Both the position numbers and the translations under genes were made by a program. From contig MKUP01000032.1 in assembly GCA_001898625.1 (NCBI GenBank), forward strand, positions 124,001 to 188,000: a stretch of DNA of 64,000 nt. The letters are read 5' to 3'. Source of the DNA: Burkholderiales bacterium 67-32 (lineage in GTDB: Bacteria > Pseudomonadota > Gammaproteobacteria > Burkholderiales > Burkholderiaceae_B). Positions within the stretch are counted from its first letter, which is position 1; every line of letters starts with the position of its first letter. Shown here piece after piece: positions 53,779 to 62,763 of this stretch. The notes beneath the pieces were generated by a model, which was given only the letters and a program-made list of their open reading frames with translations, was not told where the DNA came from and ran no database searches.

Positions 53779-54903
53779 ATGAAACTCGGACTTTCAGGGG
53801 GGCTCGCGCTCGCCCTCGTTTCCCTGCCTTGCCTGGCCCAGTCGCCCGCCGGCAACGTGACGCTGTACGGCGCCATCGACACCGGCGTCGAGTACATCAC
53901 TCATGCCAGCGCGAGCGGCGGATCGGGCATGCGCATGCCCACGCTGACCGGCGGACAACTGCCGTCGCGCTGGGGCCTGCGCGGCAGCGAAGACCTCGGC
54001 AACGGCTGGCGCGGCATCTTCAACCTGGAAAGCGGCTTCTTCGCCGACTCCGGTTCGTCCGGCCAGGCGGGCCGCCTGTTCGGGCGCACCGCGATCGTCG
54101 GCGTCGAGGGGCCGTGGGGCAGCTTCACGCTGGGACGCCAGTCGACCATGCTGACCTGGTCGCTGATGGATGCCGATGTGATCGGACCGTCGGTGTTCAG
54201 CATGGCGAGCTTCGACAGCTACATCCCCAACGCGCGCGCCGACAACTCGCTGGCCTACCGCGGCAGGTTCGGCGGCCTGACCGTGGGCGCGACCTATTCC
54301 CTGGGCCGCGATACCTCCGCGGCGGGCAATTGCGGCGGCGAGCGTCCCGGAGATGCGCAGGCGTGCCGCGGGTGGTCGGGGCTGCTGAAGTACGACGGCG
54401 GCGGCTGGGGCGTGGCGGCCGCCATCGACGAACAGCACGGCGGTCCCGGCGCGGCGCCGGCGGTGGTGGTGCCGGGCGTGGCCGGCGTCGCGATCGCGTC
54501 GTCGGACAGCCGCGACCGGCGCTACATGGCCAACGGCTATGTGCACATAGCCGACCTGAAGCTGGGCGCCGGCTGGCTGCATCGCCGCATCGAAGGCAGT
54601 GCCGCCGACGCTTCGACCAATCTGTATTTCGTGGGCGCGACCTACCCGATAGGAAGCTGGACCCTGAACGCGCAGGCCTCGCGCATGATCGCCAACGCCT
54701 ACCAGGCCAAGGGTACGATGCTGGTCGGCCGCGCCAGCTACAGCTTCTCGAAGCGCACCGCCGCCTACGCCATGTTGGCCCACATGGGCAACAGCGGCGC
54801 GGGGGCGGTGTTCTCGGTGTCGAGCAGCAGCATCGTGCCGTGGTCGCCCAAGGCGGGGCAGGGGCAGATGGGGGTGATGGTGGGGTTGCGGCATTCGTTC
54901 TAG
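53779..54903 (+). CDS. Gram-negative trimeric porin
   Basis: This 374-residue outer-membrane porin has a signal peptide ending SLPCLA, then QSPAGNVTLYGAIDTGVEYI, the Bordetella/Neisseria-type porin start. SRWGLRGSEDLGNGWRGIFNLESGF and LFGRTAIVGVEGPWGSFTLGRQ follow. The terminal phenylalanine in GLRHSF is the usual assembly signal. It is placed 65 bases after the Rieske gene and probably admits the substrate of that operon. Confidence 0.92.
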   Translation: MKLGLSGGLALALVSLPCLAQSPAGNVTLYGAIDTGVEYITHASASGGSGMRMPTLTGGQLPSRWGLRGSEDLGNGWRGIFNLESGFFADSGSSGQAGRLFGRTAIVGVEGPWGSFTLGRQSTMLTWSLMDADVIGPSVFSMASFDSYIPNARADNSLAYRGRFGGLTVGATYSLGRDTSAAGNCGGERPGDAQACRGWSGLLKYDGGGWGVAAAIDEQHGGPGAAPAVVVPGVAGVAIASSDSRDRRYMANGYVHIADLKLGAGWLHRRIEGSAADASTNLYFVGATYPIGSWTLNAQASRMIANAYQAKGTMLVGRASYSFSKRTAAYAMLAHMGNSGAGAVFSVSSSSIVPWSPKAGQGQMGVMVGLRHSF

Positions 54904-55025
54904 CGGGCGGGACGCAGGTCGCGGGCCCGGCGTCCCGCGGCCTTCAGCAATCCGGTCAACCATAGCGAAAACAGAGCGCTCGCATAGCGAAAAGATTCTG
55001 GATGTCCCGGCGGCTCCGTCATCTA

Positions 55026-55703
55026 ATGGCGTGCATCGACCCGACCAGGACGAAGCAATTGATCGATATTTCGCAGCATCCCGACTACGCCTTCTTCCGC
55101 GAACGCGGCTTTGCCGTGCGGCTGGGGTTCGGCCGGCGGCCCGCGGTCATGGTGGTGGACCTGACCAACGGTTTCACCGACCCGTCGCGTCCGCTGGGCG
55201 CCGATCTCTCGGCCCAGGTCGATGCCACCAACGCCTTGCTGGACGCCGCCGCCGGGAAGGGCGTGCCGGCCATCTTCACCTGCGTGCGGTACGACGATCC
55301 GCTCATGCGCGATGCCGGCCTGTGGGCGATCAAGCAGAAGGGATCGATGTCGCTGGCGGCCGAGGGCGATGGCCACCACATCGATGCGCGGTTGCATCGC
55401 CGGGAACACGACATCGTGCTGGTCAAGAAGTATGCCTCGTGCTTCTTCGGCACCGACCTCGCGTCCCGCTTGCAGAACCTGGGTGTCGATACGCTGATCC
55501 TGACGGGCACCTCGACCAGCGGATGCGTGCGCGCCACCGCGGTGGACGCCTGTCAGTTGGGATTCCGGCCCATGGTGGTGCAGGAGGGCGTGGGGGACCG
55601 CTCGGCCGCGGCGCATACGCAAAGCCTGTTCGACCTCGACACCAAGTACGGCGACGTGGTGGGCCTGCAGGAAACGCTGGCCTACCTGCGGGGACTGGCC
55701 TAG
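55026..55703 (+). CDS. Isochorismatase-fold amidohydrolase
   Basis: This 225-residue cysteine hydrolase of the isochorismatase superfamily has the catalytic Asp in VMVVDLTNGFTDP, Lys in LVKKYASCFFG and Cys in TGTSTSGCVRATAVDA. YAFFRERGF before the first strand is typical of N-carbamoylsarcosine amidase and maleamate-type members. ATG 55026 is preferred; an in-frame ATG at 55002 is possible, and neither has a good binding site. It lies 122 bases after the porin and may be a separate unit with the GntP gene. The substrate is inferred only to be an amide. Confidence 0.86.
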   Translation: MACIDPTRTKQLIDISQHPDYAFFRERGFAVRLGFGRRPAVMVVDLTNGFTDPSRPLGADLSAQVDATNALLDAAAGKGVPAIFTCVRYDDPLMRDAGLWAIKQKGSMSLAAEGDGHHIDARLHRREHDIVLVKKYASCFFGTDLASRLQNLGVDTLILTGTSTSGCVRATAVDACQLGFRPMVVQEGVGDRSAAAHTQSLFDLDTKYGDVVGLQETLAYLRGLA

Positions 55704-55789
55704 GCGGGCGGGGCGTCGGGTACGGACCGGAGACTGTCGTATCGGCATGAGATCATGGGGCTTTGCCACGCCTTGCCCGAAGGAGTCCC

Positions 55790-57196
55790 ATGACCAGCAT
55801 GTTCGCCATCGTCGTTTCCCTGGCGCTGTTGATGTACCTGGCCTACCGCGGCGTTACCGTGCTGCTGCTGGCGCCGCTGATGGGCGCGCTGGCGGTGGTG
55901 CTGTCGGGCGATGCCGCGCTGCTGCTGCCCATCTATACCGGCACGTTCATGACCGCCCTGAGCGGCTACGTGTTGCAGTTCCTGCCCATTTTTCTGCTGG
56001 GCTCGCTGTTCGGCCAGTTGATGGCCGACTCGGGGGCGGCCAATACGCTGTCGCGCTGGATCGTGGCCAGCGTGGGCGAGAAGCATGCCATCGTCACCGT
56101 GGTGCTGGCCTGCGCGCTCCTGACCTATGGCGGCGTGTCGCTGTTCGTCGTGGCCTTCGCGATCTATCCGGTCGCGGTCGACCTGTTCAAGGCGGCGCGG
56201 ATTCCCAAGCGGCTGATCCCCGCCACGATCGCGCTGGGGGCCTTCACTTTCACCATGACGGCCTTGCCCGGCACGCCCGCCATCCAGAACGCGATTCCCA
56301 TCCCGTACTTCGGCACCAACGTCTTCGCCGCGCCGGGGCTGGGCATCATCGCGGCCGCGATCATGTTCGGCGGCGGCACCTGGTGGCTGCGCCGCCGCGC
56401 CGCGGCCGCCCATGCCGCGGGCGAGGGCTACGGCGACCACGACGACGCGCAGGCGGGCGTGCCCACGGACGCGGAACAGGACGCCCGGTGGTCGGTCATG
56501 CCCGTGTCGCTGGCCCTGTTGCCGCTGCTGCTGGTGGTCGGGATCAACGCCCTGTTCACCTATGTCGTGTTCCCGGCGGTGGATTTCTCGTTCCTGGCCC
56601 AGCGCTTCCCCGACCTGGCGCCGCAGAAGATCGTTGGCCTGTGGGCGCTGATCATCGCGCTGGCCACGGCCTGCACGGCGCTGGTGCTGCTGAGGCTCAA
56701 GCACTGGAGCAACCTGAAGAACACCATCAACCAGGGCGTGTTCGGTTTCATGCTGCCGCTGTTCAACACGGCTTCCGAGGTCGGCTATGGCGCGATCATC
56801 GCGGGCCTGGCCGGGTTCGCCATCATCCGCGACGCGGTGCTGAACGTGGCGCCCGGCAATCCGCTGATCTCCGAGGCGGTGGCGATGAACGTGCTGGCGG
56901 GCATCACGGGTTCGTCCTCGGGCGGCTTGAGCATCGCCTTGCAGACGCTGGGCCAGGACTACCTGCGCATGGCCCACGAGGCGGGCATCAGCGCCGAGCT
57001 GATGCACCGCGTGGCCGTGATGGCCGCCGGCGGCATGGACACCTTGCCGCACTGCGGCGCCATCATCACGCTCCTGGCCATCTGCAAGCTGACGCACCGG
57101 CAGTCGTATGGGGATATCGCCGCGGTGACGATCCTTTTTCCGCTGCCGGCGCTGGCCCTGGTCATCGCGCTGGGCACGATGTTCGGCGGGTTCTGA
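55790..57196 (+). CDS. GntP-family carboxylate permease
   Basis: This 468-residue inner-membrane protein has about 12 hydrophobic segments. It begins MTSMFAIVVSLALLMYLAYR, with VLLLAPLMGALAVVL and the conserved GSLFGQLMADSGAANTLSRWI. The middle has the ALGAFTFTMTALPGTPAIQN loop, and the end has AITGSSSGGLSIALQTLG and MDTLPHCGAIITLL. The family moves gluconate, hydroxybutyrate and similar acids with protons. The ATG is placed 4 bases after AAGGAG. Its position behind the hydrolase suggests import of that pathway's acid. Confidence 0.92.
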   Translation: MTSMFAIVVSLALLMYLAYRGVTVLLLAPLMGALAVVLSGDAALLLPIYTGTFMTALSGYVLQFLPIFLLGSLFGQLMADSGAANTLSRWIVASVGEKHAIVTVVLACALLTYGGVSLFVVAFAIYPVAVDLFKAARIPKRLIPATIALGAFTFTMTALPGTPAIQNAIPIPYFGTNVFAAPGLGIIAAAIMFGGGTWWLRRRAAAAHAAGEGYGDHDDAQAGVPTDAEQDARWSVMPVSLALLPLLLVVGINALFTYVVFPAVDFSFLAQRFPDLAPQKIVGLWALIIALATACTALVLLRLKHWSNLKNTINQGVFGFMLPLFNTASEVGYGAIIAGLAGFAIIRDAVLNVAPGNPLISEAVAMNVLAGITGSSSGGLSIALQTLGQDYLRMAHEAGISAELMHRVAVMAAGGMDTLPHCGAIITLLAICKLTHRQSYGDIAAVTILFPLPALALVIALGTMFGGF

Positions 57197-57203
57197 GGAA
57201 GGC

Positions 57204-59387
57204 TCAGAACTTGTACTTCAGGCTGACCGTGACGTTGCGCGGCGCGCCGTAGGTCAGCTGGCTATAGGCCGCGAACATGCCGTAGTACCGCTTGTCGAAC
57301 AGGTTGTTGATGTTCAACTGCGCGGTCATCTGCTTGTTGATCTCGTAGCGGGCCATCAGGCCGACCAGGGCATAGTCCTTCTGTTCGACTTTCTCGACCA
57401 CGCCCAGCGGGTTCGTGGCGTGCGTGTAGGTCTTGCCCTGCCAGCTCAGGCCGCCGCCCAGCGTCAACCCGTTCCATGCGCCGGGCAGGCGGTAGGTGGT
57501 GAACAGGCGGAACAGCCGGCGCGGATACAGGCTGTTCACGTCCGTGCCGTCGGCGGCCTTGGCCCGGAAATGCGTGTAGCCGGCGCTCAGGTTCCAGTTG
57601 GGGGCCAGTTCGCCCGCGACTTCCAGCTCGAAGCCCTTGCTGGTGGCCCCGTCCACGGCGCGGTAGGCCATCTCCGGAGGATTGGTTCCGGGCACCGTGT
57701 CCGTGGTCTGTTGCGCCAGGTTGTTCTGCTTGATGTGGAACACGGACGCGGACGCGTTCACCCGGCCATCCAGGAATTCGCCCTTGATGCCGGTTTCCAT
57801 GGCCTTGCCCTTGACGGGATCGAGGTAGCGCCCGGTGACGTCGCGCGCGTTCTGCGGCAGGAAGATGTTGGTGTAGCTGGCGTAGAGCGAGTACGTGTCG
57901 TTCAGGTCGTAGATCACGCCGGCGTAGGGCGTCACCTCGTTGTCGCTCTTGAGCTCGTAGGCGCCGCTGTACGCCACGTCGCCTTTCTTCCGGTAGTTGG
58001 TGACCCGGGCGCCGAGGATCACCTTGAGCGGATCGGTCACGTTGAAGCGCGCGACGCCGTAGATGGCCTGCTGGGTGGTCGTGCCGTTCTCGTAGAAGGT
58101 GGGGGCGCCCCAGCTGGGTTCCGGGAAGGATCCGTTCCAGGCGTTGAAGTCCGGCGCGAGACCGCCCGCTGGATTGGCCGCGCGGGCATCGGCGTTGAAC
58201 TTCTGGTTGGCGTAGACGTAGCCGAAGGCCAGTTGATGCTTGCGTCCCAACAGTTCGAAGGGACCGTCGGCCTGCACCGCCACGTCGTCCTGCGTCGTCT
58301 TGACGTCATAGGAACCGGCGAAGGTGGTCATGCCCAGCCCGGTCGTCCGGTCGGGCGCGCCCGACAGGTAGAGCAGATAGGAGTCGGCCTTGCGCTCGCT
58401 GCGGTTGTAGCTGAGCTTGACCCGCCAGTCGTTGTCGAAGCGGTGCTGGAGCGAGGCGAAATAGGTCTGGTAGGTCGTGTCCCAGCGCGTCCAGTCGGCC
58501 GCCGCGCTCTTGGAGCGGTCCCAGTTGGCGGGGGTGCCGTCGCTGTACCATAGCGGCAGTCCCCCCCACATCGGCCCGCGCGCCTTGCTCTTCTGGTAGC
58601 TCAGGCCCGCCGTCAGCAGGGTATTGCTGGTCAGGTCGGCTTCCAGCGTGGCGAACAGGGTCTGGTTCTTGTTGCTGAGCCGGTCGACCCAGCTGTCGCG
58701 TTCCGCGTGTTCGCCCACCACGCGCAGCCGTACCGTCTTGGCTTCGTTGACCGGCGTGGACAGGTCGACCATGCCGCGGCGCTGGTTCCAACTGCCCAGG
58801 TCCAGTTCCGCGGCGCCGGTGAATTCCTTGCTGCTGGCCCGCTTGCGGACCATGTTGATGGCCGCGGAAGGGTTGCCCGAGCCGGTGGTCAGCCCGGTCG
58901 CGCCGCGCACGATTTCCACCCGGTCATAGGTGACCAGGCTGCTGAAGATCTCGCCCGAGCTCCAGGGCTGGTCCCAGGTGGTCGGCACGCCGTCGACCAT
59001 CAGCGCATTGATGTCGAAGCCGCGGGCATTGAACTGGGCGCGATGGGTCTCGTACTGGTTCACAGAAACGCCCGTGGTGTTGTTCAGCACGTCCGTGATG
59101 GTCTGCAGTCTCTGGTCTTCGAAACGCTGCTGCGTGACCACGGTCACGGACTGGGGCGTGTCGCGCAGGCTCAGGCCCAGCGGGGTGGCGGTGCGGGAAG
59201 GGCCCGTCGTGGTGTACGAGCCGGTGCCTTCGGTGGTAGCGGCGTCTTCGCCCTGGGGAGAGGCGTTCACCGTGATTTCCGGCAGCACGGCTGGCGTTTG
59301 TTGCGCCAGGGCGGACAACGGCAGGGCTGCGGCGAGGCACAGGCTGAGTTGCTTGAGTCGAACGGGTACGGTTGGGCGGGCTGCCAT
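57204..59387 (-). CDS. TonB-dependent siderophore receptor (FhuE/FpvA-like)
   Basis: This 727-residue outer-membrane receptor has a signal peptide ending LPLSALA. The plug domain includes TPLGLSLRDTPQSVTVVTQQ, VLNNTTGVSVNQYETHRAQFNARGFDINALMVDGVP and YDRVEIVRGATGLTTGSGNPSAAINMVRKR, characteristic of ferric-siderophore receptors. The barrel ends VTVSLKYKF. There is no N-terminal signalling extension, so it is not a FecA-type surface signaller. A Fur-like site lies upstream. No synthesis or transport genes are adjacent, so it probably takes up a siderophore made by other organisms. Confidence 0.93.
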   Translation of the reverse strand: MAARPTVPVRLKQLSLCLAAALPLSALAQQTPAVLPEITVNASPQGEDAATTEGTGSYTTTGPSRTATPLGLSLRDTPQSVTVVTQQRFEDQRLQTITDVLNNTTGVSVNQYETHRAQFNARGFDINALMVDGVPTTWDQPWSSGEIFSSLVTYDRVEIVRGATGLTTGSGNPSAAINMVRKRASSKEFTGAAELDLGSWNQRRGMVDLSTPVNEAKTVRLRVVGEHAERDSWVDRLSNKNQTLFATLEADLTSNTLLTAGLSYQKSKARGPMWGGLPLWYSDGTPANWDRSKSAAADWTRWDTTYQTYFASLQHRFDNDWRVKLSYNRSERKADSYLLYLSGAPDRTTGLGMTTFAGSYDVKTTQDDVAVQADGPFELLGRKHQLAFGYVYANQKFNADARAANPAGGLAPDFNAWNGSFPEPSWGAPTFYENGTTTQQAIYGVARFNVTDPLKVILGARVTNYRKKGDVAYSGAYELKSDNEVTPYAGVIYDLNDTYSLYASYTNIFLPQNARDVTGRYLDPVKGKAMETGIKGEFLDGRVNASASVFHIKQNNLAQQTTDTVPGTNPPEMAYRAVDGATSKGFELEVAGELAPNWNLSAGYTHFRAKAADGTDVNSLYPRRLFRLFTTYRLPGAWNGLTLGGGLSWQGKTYTHATNPLGVVEKVEQKDYALVGLMARYEINKQMTAQLNINNLFDKRYYGMFAAYSQLTYGAPRNVTVSLKYKF

Positions 59388-59429
59388 TTTCTCCCTCGTG
59401 ATGGTCGGTTTGAGTTCCCCAATTTATTA

Positions 59430-59448
59430 AATAATAATTGTTTTCATT
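59430..59448 (-). promoter_or_regulatory. Fur-like site before the siderophore receptor
   Basis: AATAATAATTGTTTTCATT matches about 11 of 19 positions of the Fur box, less than the hmuS site. It lies 43 bases upstream of the receptor ATG in an AT-rich patch and fits the iron-repressed gene it precedes. Confidence 0.55.
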
Positions 59449-59520
59449 TGTACTTATGTTTACTTTTTGTTCGAATGTTTGCTGGAGGCAACAGCGGGGC
59501 CTTGGGCGGAGTGCGGCCTG

Positions 59521-60750
59521 CTAGCTGATGACGCGCCGTTCCCGCAAGGCCTGGATCGCAGCGTCGTCCAGTTCCGCGAGGCCGTGCAGGACCGTGTCCG
59601 TGTGCTCGCCCAGGTAGGGCGCACGTACGATGTCCACCTTCGAGCCGGACAGCCGGATGGGCATGCCGACGGTGGCCCACGGGCCGCGCCGGGCGTCGTC
59701 GATGGGCACGTACATGCCGCGCTGCCGGACGTGTTCGTTGCCGGCCAACTCGCCCGTGCCCAGTACGGGCCCGCAGGCGACGCCCAGCCTGGTCAGGGCC
59801 TCGAACATTTCCGTCTTGGTGTGGCGCCGGGTGACGGACTCGATACAGGACCAGAGTTCGTCCTGGTTGCGATGCCGCGCGGCCGGCGTCGCGAAGCGCA
59901 GATCGCGCGCCAGCGCCTCGCCGCCCAGGAAGCGGGCCAGGGGTTCCCAGGTGTCGTCTTGGAGCACGATGTAGAGATAGTCGTTGGGGCCTTCGGGACT
60001 GCACCGCACGGTGTTGCCCGGCAGGGCGCCGCCCGAGTGGTTGCCGGCGCGGGGCAGGTCGCCGACGCTGCCGGGCGGGGAGCCGTCCTGCCCGTGGGCC
60101 AGCCGCTGGTGGTCGCGCCACTTGATGCGGCCCAGGTTCATGACGGCGTCCATCATGGCGCATTCGACCCGCTGGCCCAGGCCGGTGCGCGTGCGCTGGT
60201 GCAGGGCGGCCAGCAGGCCGATGGCCAGGTGCAGGCCGGTGCCCGAGTCGCCGATCTGCGCGCCGCTGACGGTGGGGGTGCCGTCGGCCGTGCCGGTCAC
60301 GCTCATCGCGCCGCCCATGGCCTGGGCGATGTTCTCGTAGGCCTTGAGGTCCTTGTAGGGGCCGGTGTCGCCGAAGCCCTTGATGGAACCGACGATCAGC
60401 CCCGGTTGGGCGGCGTGCAGGGTTTCCCAGCCCAGGCCGAGCCTGTCCATGACGCCGGGCGCGAAATTCTCGACCAGCACGTCGCAGCGTTCGGCCAGCC
60501 GCAGCAGCAGTGCCACGCCTTCGGCCTGCTTGAGGTCGATCACCACGGATTGCTTGTTGCAGTTGAGCATCGAGAAATACAGGCTGTCGATGCCGTCGGC
60601 GTGTCGCAGGTGGTGGCGCGTGATGTCGCCCTGGGGCGGTTCGACCTTGATGACCTCGGCGCCCAGCCACGCCAGCAACTGGGTCGCGCTCGGGCCCGCC
60701 TGGACATGGGTCAGGTCGAGTATCCGGACGCCATGCAGCGATGTCTCCAT
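59521..60750 (-). CDS. CaiB/BaiF CoA-transferase, formyl-CoA transferase-like
   Basis: This 409-residue class III CoA-transferase is close in pattern to formyl-CoA:oxalate transferase (Frc). The match includes VRILDLTHVQAGPSATQLLAW, AEVIKVEPPQGDITRHHLR, LYFSMLNCNKQS and GSIKGFGDTGPYKDLKAYEN, plus the catalytic D168 in QIGDSGTGLHLAIGL. ATG 60750 follows AAGGATTCCAG; an in-frame ATG six codons upstream is less likely. An oxalyl-CoA decarboxylase gene is not adjacent, so true oxalate use is unproven. It lies downstream of the alpha/beta hydrolase, with an intrinsic terminator between. Confidence 0.9.
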   Translation of the reverse strand: METSLHGVRILDLTHVQAGPSATQLLAWLGAEVIKVEPPQGDITRHHLRHADGIDSLYFSMLNCNKQSVVIDLKQAEGVALLLRLAERCDVLVENFAPGVMDRLGLGWETLHAAQPGLIVGSIKGFGDTGPYKDLKAYENIAQAMGGAMSVTGTADGTPTVSGAQIGDSGTGLHLAIGLLAALHQRTRTGLGQRVECAMMDAVMNLGRIKWRDHQRLAHGQDGSPPGSVGDLPRAGNHSGGALPGNTVRCSPEGPNDYLYIVLQDDTWEPLARFLGGEALARDLRFATPAARHRNQDELWSCIESVTRRHTKTEMFEALTRLGVACGPVLGTGELAGNEHVRQRGMYVPIDDARRGPWATVGMPIRLSGSKVDIVRAPYLGEHTDTVLHGLAELDDAAIQALRERRVIS

Positions 60751-60778
60751 TCTGGAATCCTTATCCATGGGCCGGGCG

Positions 60779-60802
60779 AAAAAAAACAGGCCGCAGCCTG
60801 TT
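60779..60802 (-). terminator. Intrinsic terminator between the hydrolase and the CoA-transferase
   Basis: On the leftward strand AACAGGC-TGCG-GCCTGTT is followed by a run of six or more T. It lies 26 bases after the hydrolase stop and only 29 bases before the CoA-transferase start, so it would end or attenuate transcription inside what looks like one operon. Confidence 0.85.
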
Positions 60803-60827
60803 CGAAGTGTATTGCAGGGCGGTTCGC

Positions 60828-61616
60828 CTAGCGCGACCCGGTGTAGCGCTCGACGTGTTCGACGAAGCGGGCGGGATCCTCGATCATGGGGAAGTGTCCG
60901 CAGCCTTCCATGATGGCCAGGCGATCGGGCGGCAGCGCCTGGCGCAGCGCGTCCAGGCCGTCGCCCACCGGGCCTTTCGAGCCCAGGATCGCGAAGGTGG
61001 GCACGCGGGAGCGGGCCAGTCCCTGCGGGGCGTCGTAGCCGCGCAGTCCCCACATCGCGTCCATCATGGCATGCGCGCCGGCCTTGCTGCGGTCGATGTT
61101 CCAGCGCTGGTGCAGCGCCGGCGTCAGGTTGCCGACGCGGGCGGCCACGTTATCGAAGGTCTGGATGGGCAGCGCGAAGTTGCTTTCCACATAGGCCCAG
61201 CGGTCCGCCCAGGCCTGGGCCGAGCGGATGGGCGTTTCCACCAGGATGACGGCGCGCATCCGCTCCGGATGGTGCTCGGCCAGGGCCAGGCAGATGACGC
61301 CGCCTATGGAGGTCCCCAGCACGGTGGCCTGGGCGAGCCCATGCTCGTCCATGAAGGCGGCCACGGCGCGGGCATACATGGGGTAGGTCCAGTGATGGAC
61401 GAGCGGATCGGAATCCCCCTGGCCGGGCAGGTCGATGGCGTACACGTGGTGGCGCCGGGCCAGGTCTTCGATCACGAACTGGAACTCGAAGACGGAACTG
61501 CCGTTGCTGTGCAGGAGGATCAAGGGCTCACCCTGGCCGGCCTCGACGTAATGCAGCCGCGTGTCCCCCAGTGCCGTGAAGCCTTCCTTCCATCGAGGAT
61601 CCGAACTTCCAACCAT
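60828..61616 (-). CDS. Alpha/beta-fold hydrolase
   Basis: This 262-residue hydrolase has the nucleophile serine in VLGTSIGGVICLA (GxSxG), HSNGSSVFEFQFVIEDLA forming the oxyanion region, YAIDLPGQGDSD after the first strand pair, and the catalytic histidine in EGCGHFPMIEDPARF. No signal peptide is seen. ATG 61616 starts MVGSSDPRWKEGFTALGDTR; GGAG lies 11 bases upstream. It resembles the C-C hydrolase and lactonase group but not closely enough to name a substrate. It is divergent from the IclR gene with a shared operator between. Confidence 0.88.
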   Translation of the reverse strand: MVGSSDPRWKEGFTALGDTRLHYVEAGQGEPLILLHSNGSSVFEFQFVIEDLARRHHVYAIDLPGQGDSDPLVHHWTYPMYARAVAAFMDEHGLAQATVLGTSIGGVICLALAEHHPERMRAVILVETPIRSAQAWADRWAYVESNFALPIQTFDNVAARVGNLTPALHQRWNIDRSKAGAHAMMDAMWGLRGYDAPQGLARSRVPTFAILGSKGPVGDGLDALRQALPPDRLAIMEGCGHFPMIEDPARFVEHVERYTGSR

Positions 61617-61745
61617 ATTTGTGCCTGCTCCAGGTCCTTGTCCGCCGGATGCTGGCGGGACGGGTTGATCGTGCGGCCAGTCTAGCGAGCGGGGTCCGGC
61701 GCCATCAACGGCGTTGCGGGCGATTTCCCGCGGTCCTGCCAAATA

Positions 61746-61760
61746 TTCCGTATCATGGAA
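61746..61760. promoter_or_regulatory. IclR operator, copy 1
   Basis: TTCC-GTATCAT-GGAA; read on the other strand it is TTCCATGATACGGAA, one base different from the copy at 62679. It lies in the divergent promoter region, 27 bases before the IclR start. Confidence 0.7.
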
Positions 61761-61786
61761 ATATTCTTCAAGATAACCCACGAGAC

Positions 61787-62644
61787 ATGGCCACGACGAG
61801 ATCGACGACGCGCATGGAAGGCGCGCAAAGCACCGCCCGCGCGGCACTGCTGCTGCGGACGCTGGCGACCTTCGGCTCCATGGGGGCGCCGCTGATGGAC
61901 ATCAGCCGGCTGACCGACCTGCCCAAGGCCACGGTGCACCGCCTGCTGGCGGCCATGGTGGACGAGCGCCTGGTCGAGCGCCCGGCGGGCACGCGCAACT
62001 ACCGGCTGGGGCCGGACATCTTCGCTTTCGGCATCGCCGTGCGTTCCTGCTTCGACCTGCAACCGCTGGCCGGCGCGTCCCTGGCCCGTCTGGCCGAAGG
62101 GACGGGCACAGCGGCGTATCTGGGCGTGCGCAGCGGCTACGACATGCTGTGCCTGGACAAGCACGTGGCCGTGGCCGACGAGGCCGGCCTGCTGCTGGAG
62201 GTGAACGACCGCTGGCCGCTGGGCATAGGCTCGTTCAGCCTGGCCGTGCTGGCCTTCCTGCCCGAGCCGGAAATCCAGGACGTCATCGGCTTCAACCGCC
62301 GCCGAGTCCGCCCCGAGGACACCCTGACCTTCGAGCACATCGCCGAGTCCATCGTGAAGACCCGCCGCAACGGCTATGCCCGGCGCACGATGCGCTCGTA
62401 CAAGGGGAACGCGGGCGTGGCGGTGCCGATACTGGACGAGCGGAGCTATCCCATCGGCTCTTTGTGCGCGGTGGCCGAGGCCAGCCGCATGAAGGGCGGC
62501 TACCTGCAGGAACTGGTGGGCAGGCTGCGGCACGAGGCCGCGCTGATCGCCAAGCTGTACGAAAGCGCGCGCCTGCAACAGCAGCAGGAAGAGAAGTGGC
62601 GCGTGGCGGTGCGCGGTTCGGGGTCGCGGCACCTGCTCGGGTAG
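61787..62644 (+). CDS. IclR-family transcriptional regulator
   Basis: This 285-residue regulator has an N-terminal winged helix (AQSTARAALLLRTLATFGSM, then DISRLTDLPKATVHRLLAAMVDERLVER, about residues 12-65). An effector domain with GTGTAAYLGVRSGYDMLCLD follows, ending near GNAGVAVPILDERSYPIGSL. ATG 61787 follows ACGAGAC. Two near-identical palindromes, one before its own gene and one before the Bug gene, mark it as the regulator of both flanking units. Confidence 0.92.
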   Translation: MATTRSTTRMEGAQSTARAALLLRTLATFGSMGAPLMDISRLTDLPKATVHRLLAAMVDERLVERPAGTRNYRLGPDIFAFGIAVRSCFDLQPLAGASLARLAEGTGTAAYLGVRSGYDMLCLDKHVAVADEAGLLLEVNDRWPLGIGSFSLAVLAFLPEPEIQDVIGFNRRRVRPEDTLTFEHIAESIVKTRRNGYARRTMRSYKGNAGVAVPILDERSYPIGSLCAVAEASRMKGGYLQELVGRLRHEAALIAKLYESARLQQQQEEKWRVAVRGSGSRHLLG

Positions 62645-62678
62645 GCGATTCCGGACTTGTCCCATCGTCGTCCATGAA

Positions 62679-62693
62679 TTCCATGATATGGAA
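62679..62693. promoter_or_regulatory. IclR operator, copy 2
   Basis: TTCC-ATGATAT-GGAA, symmetric in its arms and differing by one base from the copy before the IclR gene. It lies 71 bases before the Bug receptor start. Confidence 0.7.
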
Positions 62694-62763
62694 CCTGGAC
62701 CGTTCTTTCTGGTGATCCTCCTGCCTATACTGGCGTCCATCAAAACGACAGGAGGAGATCACC

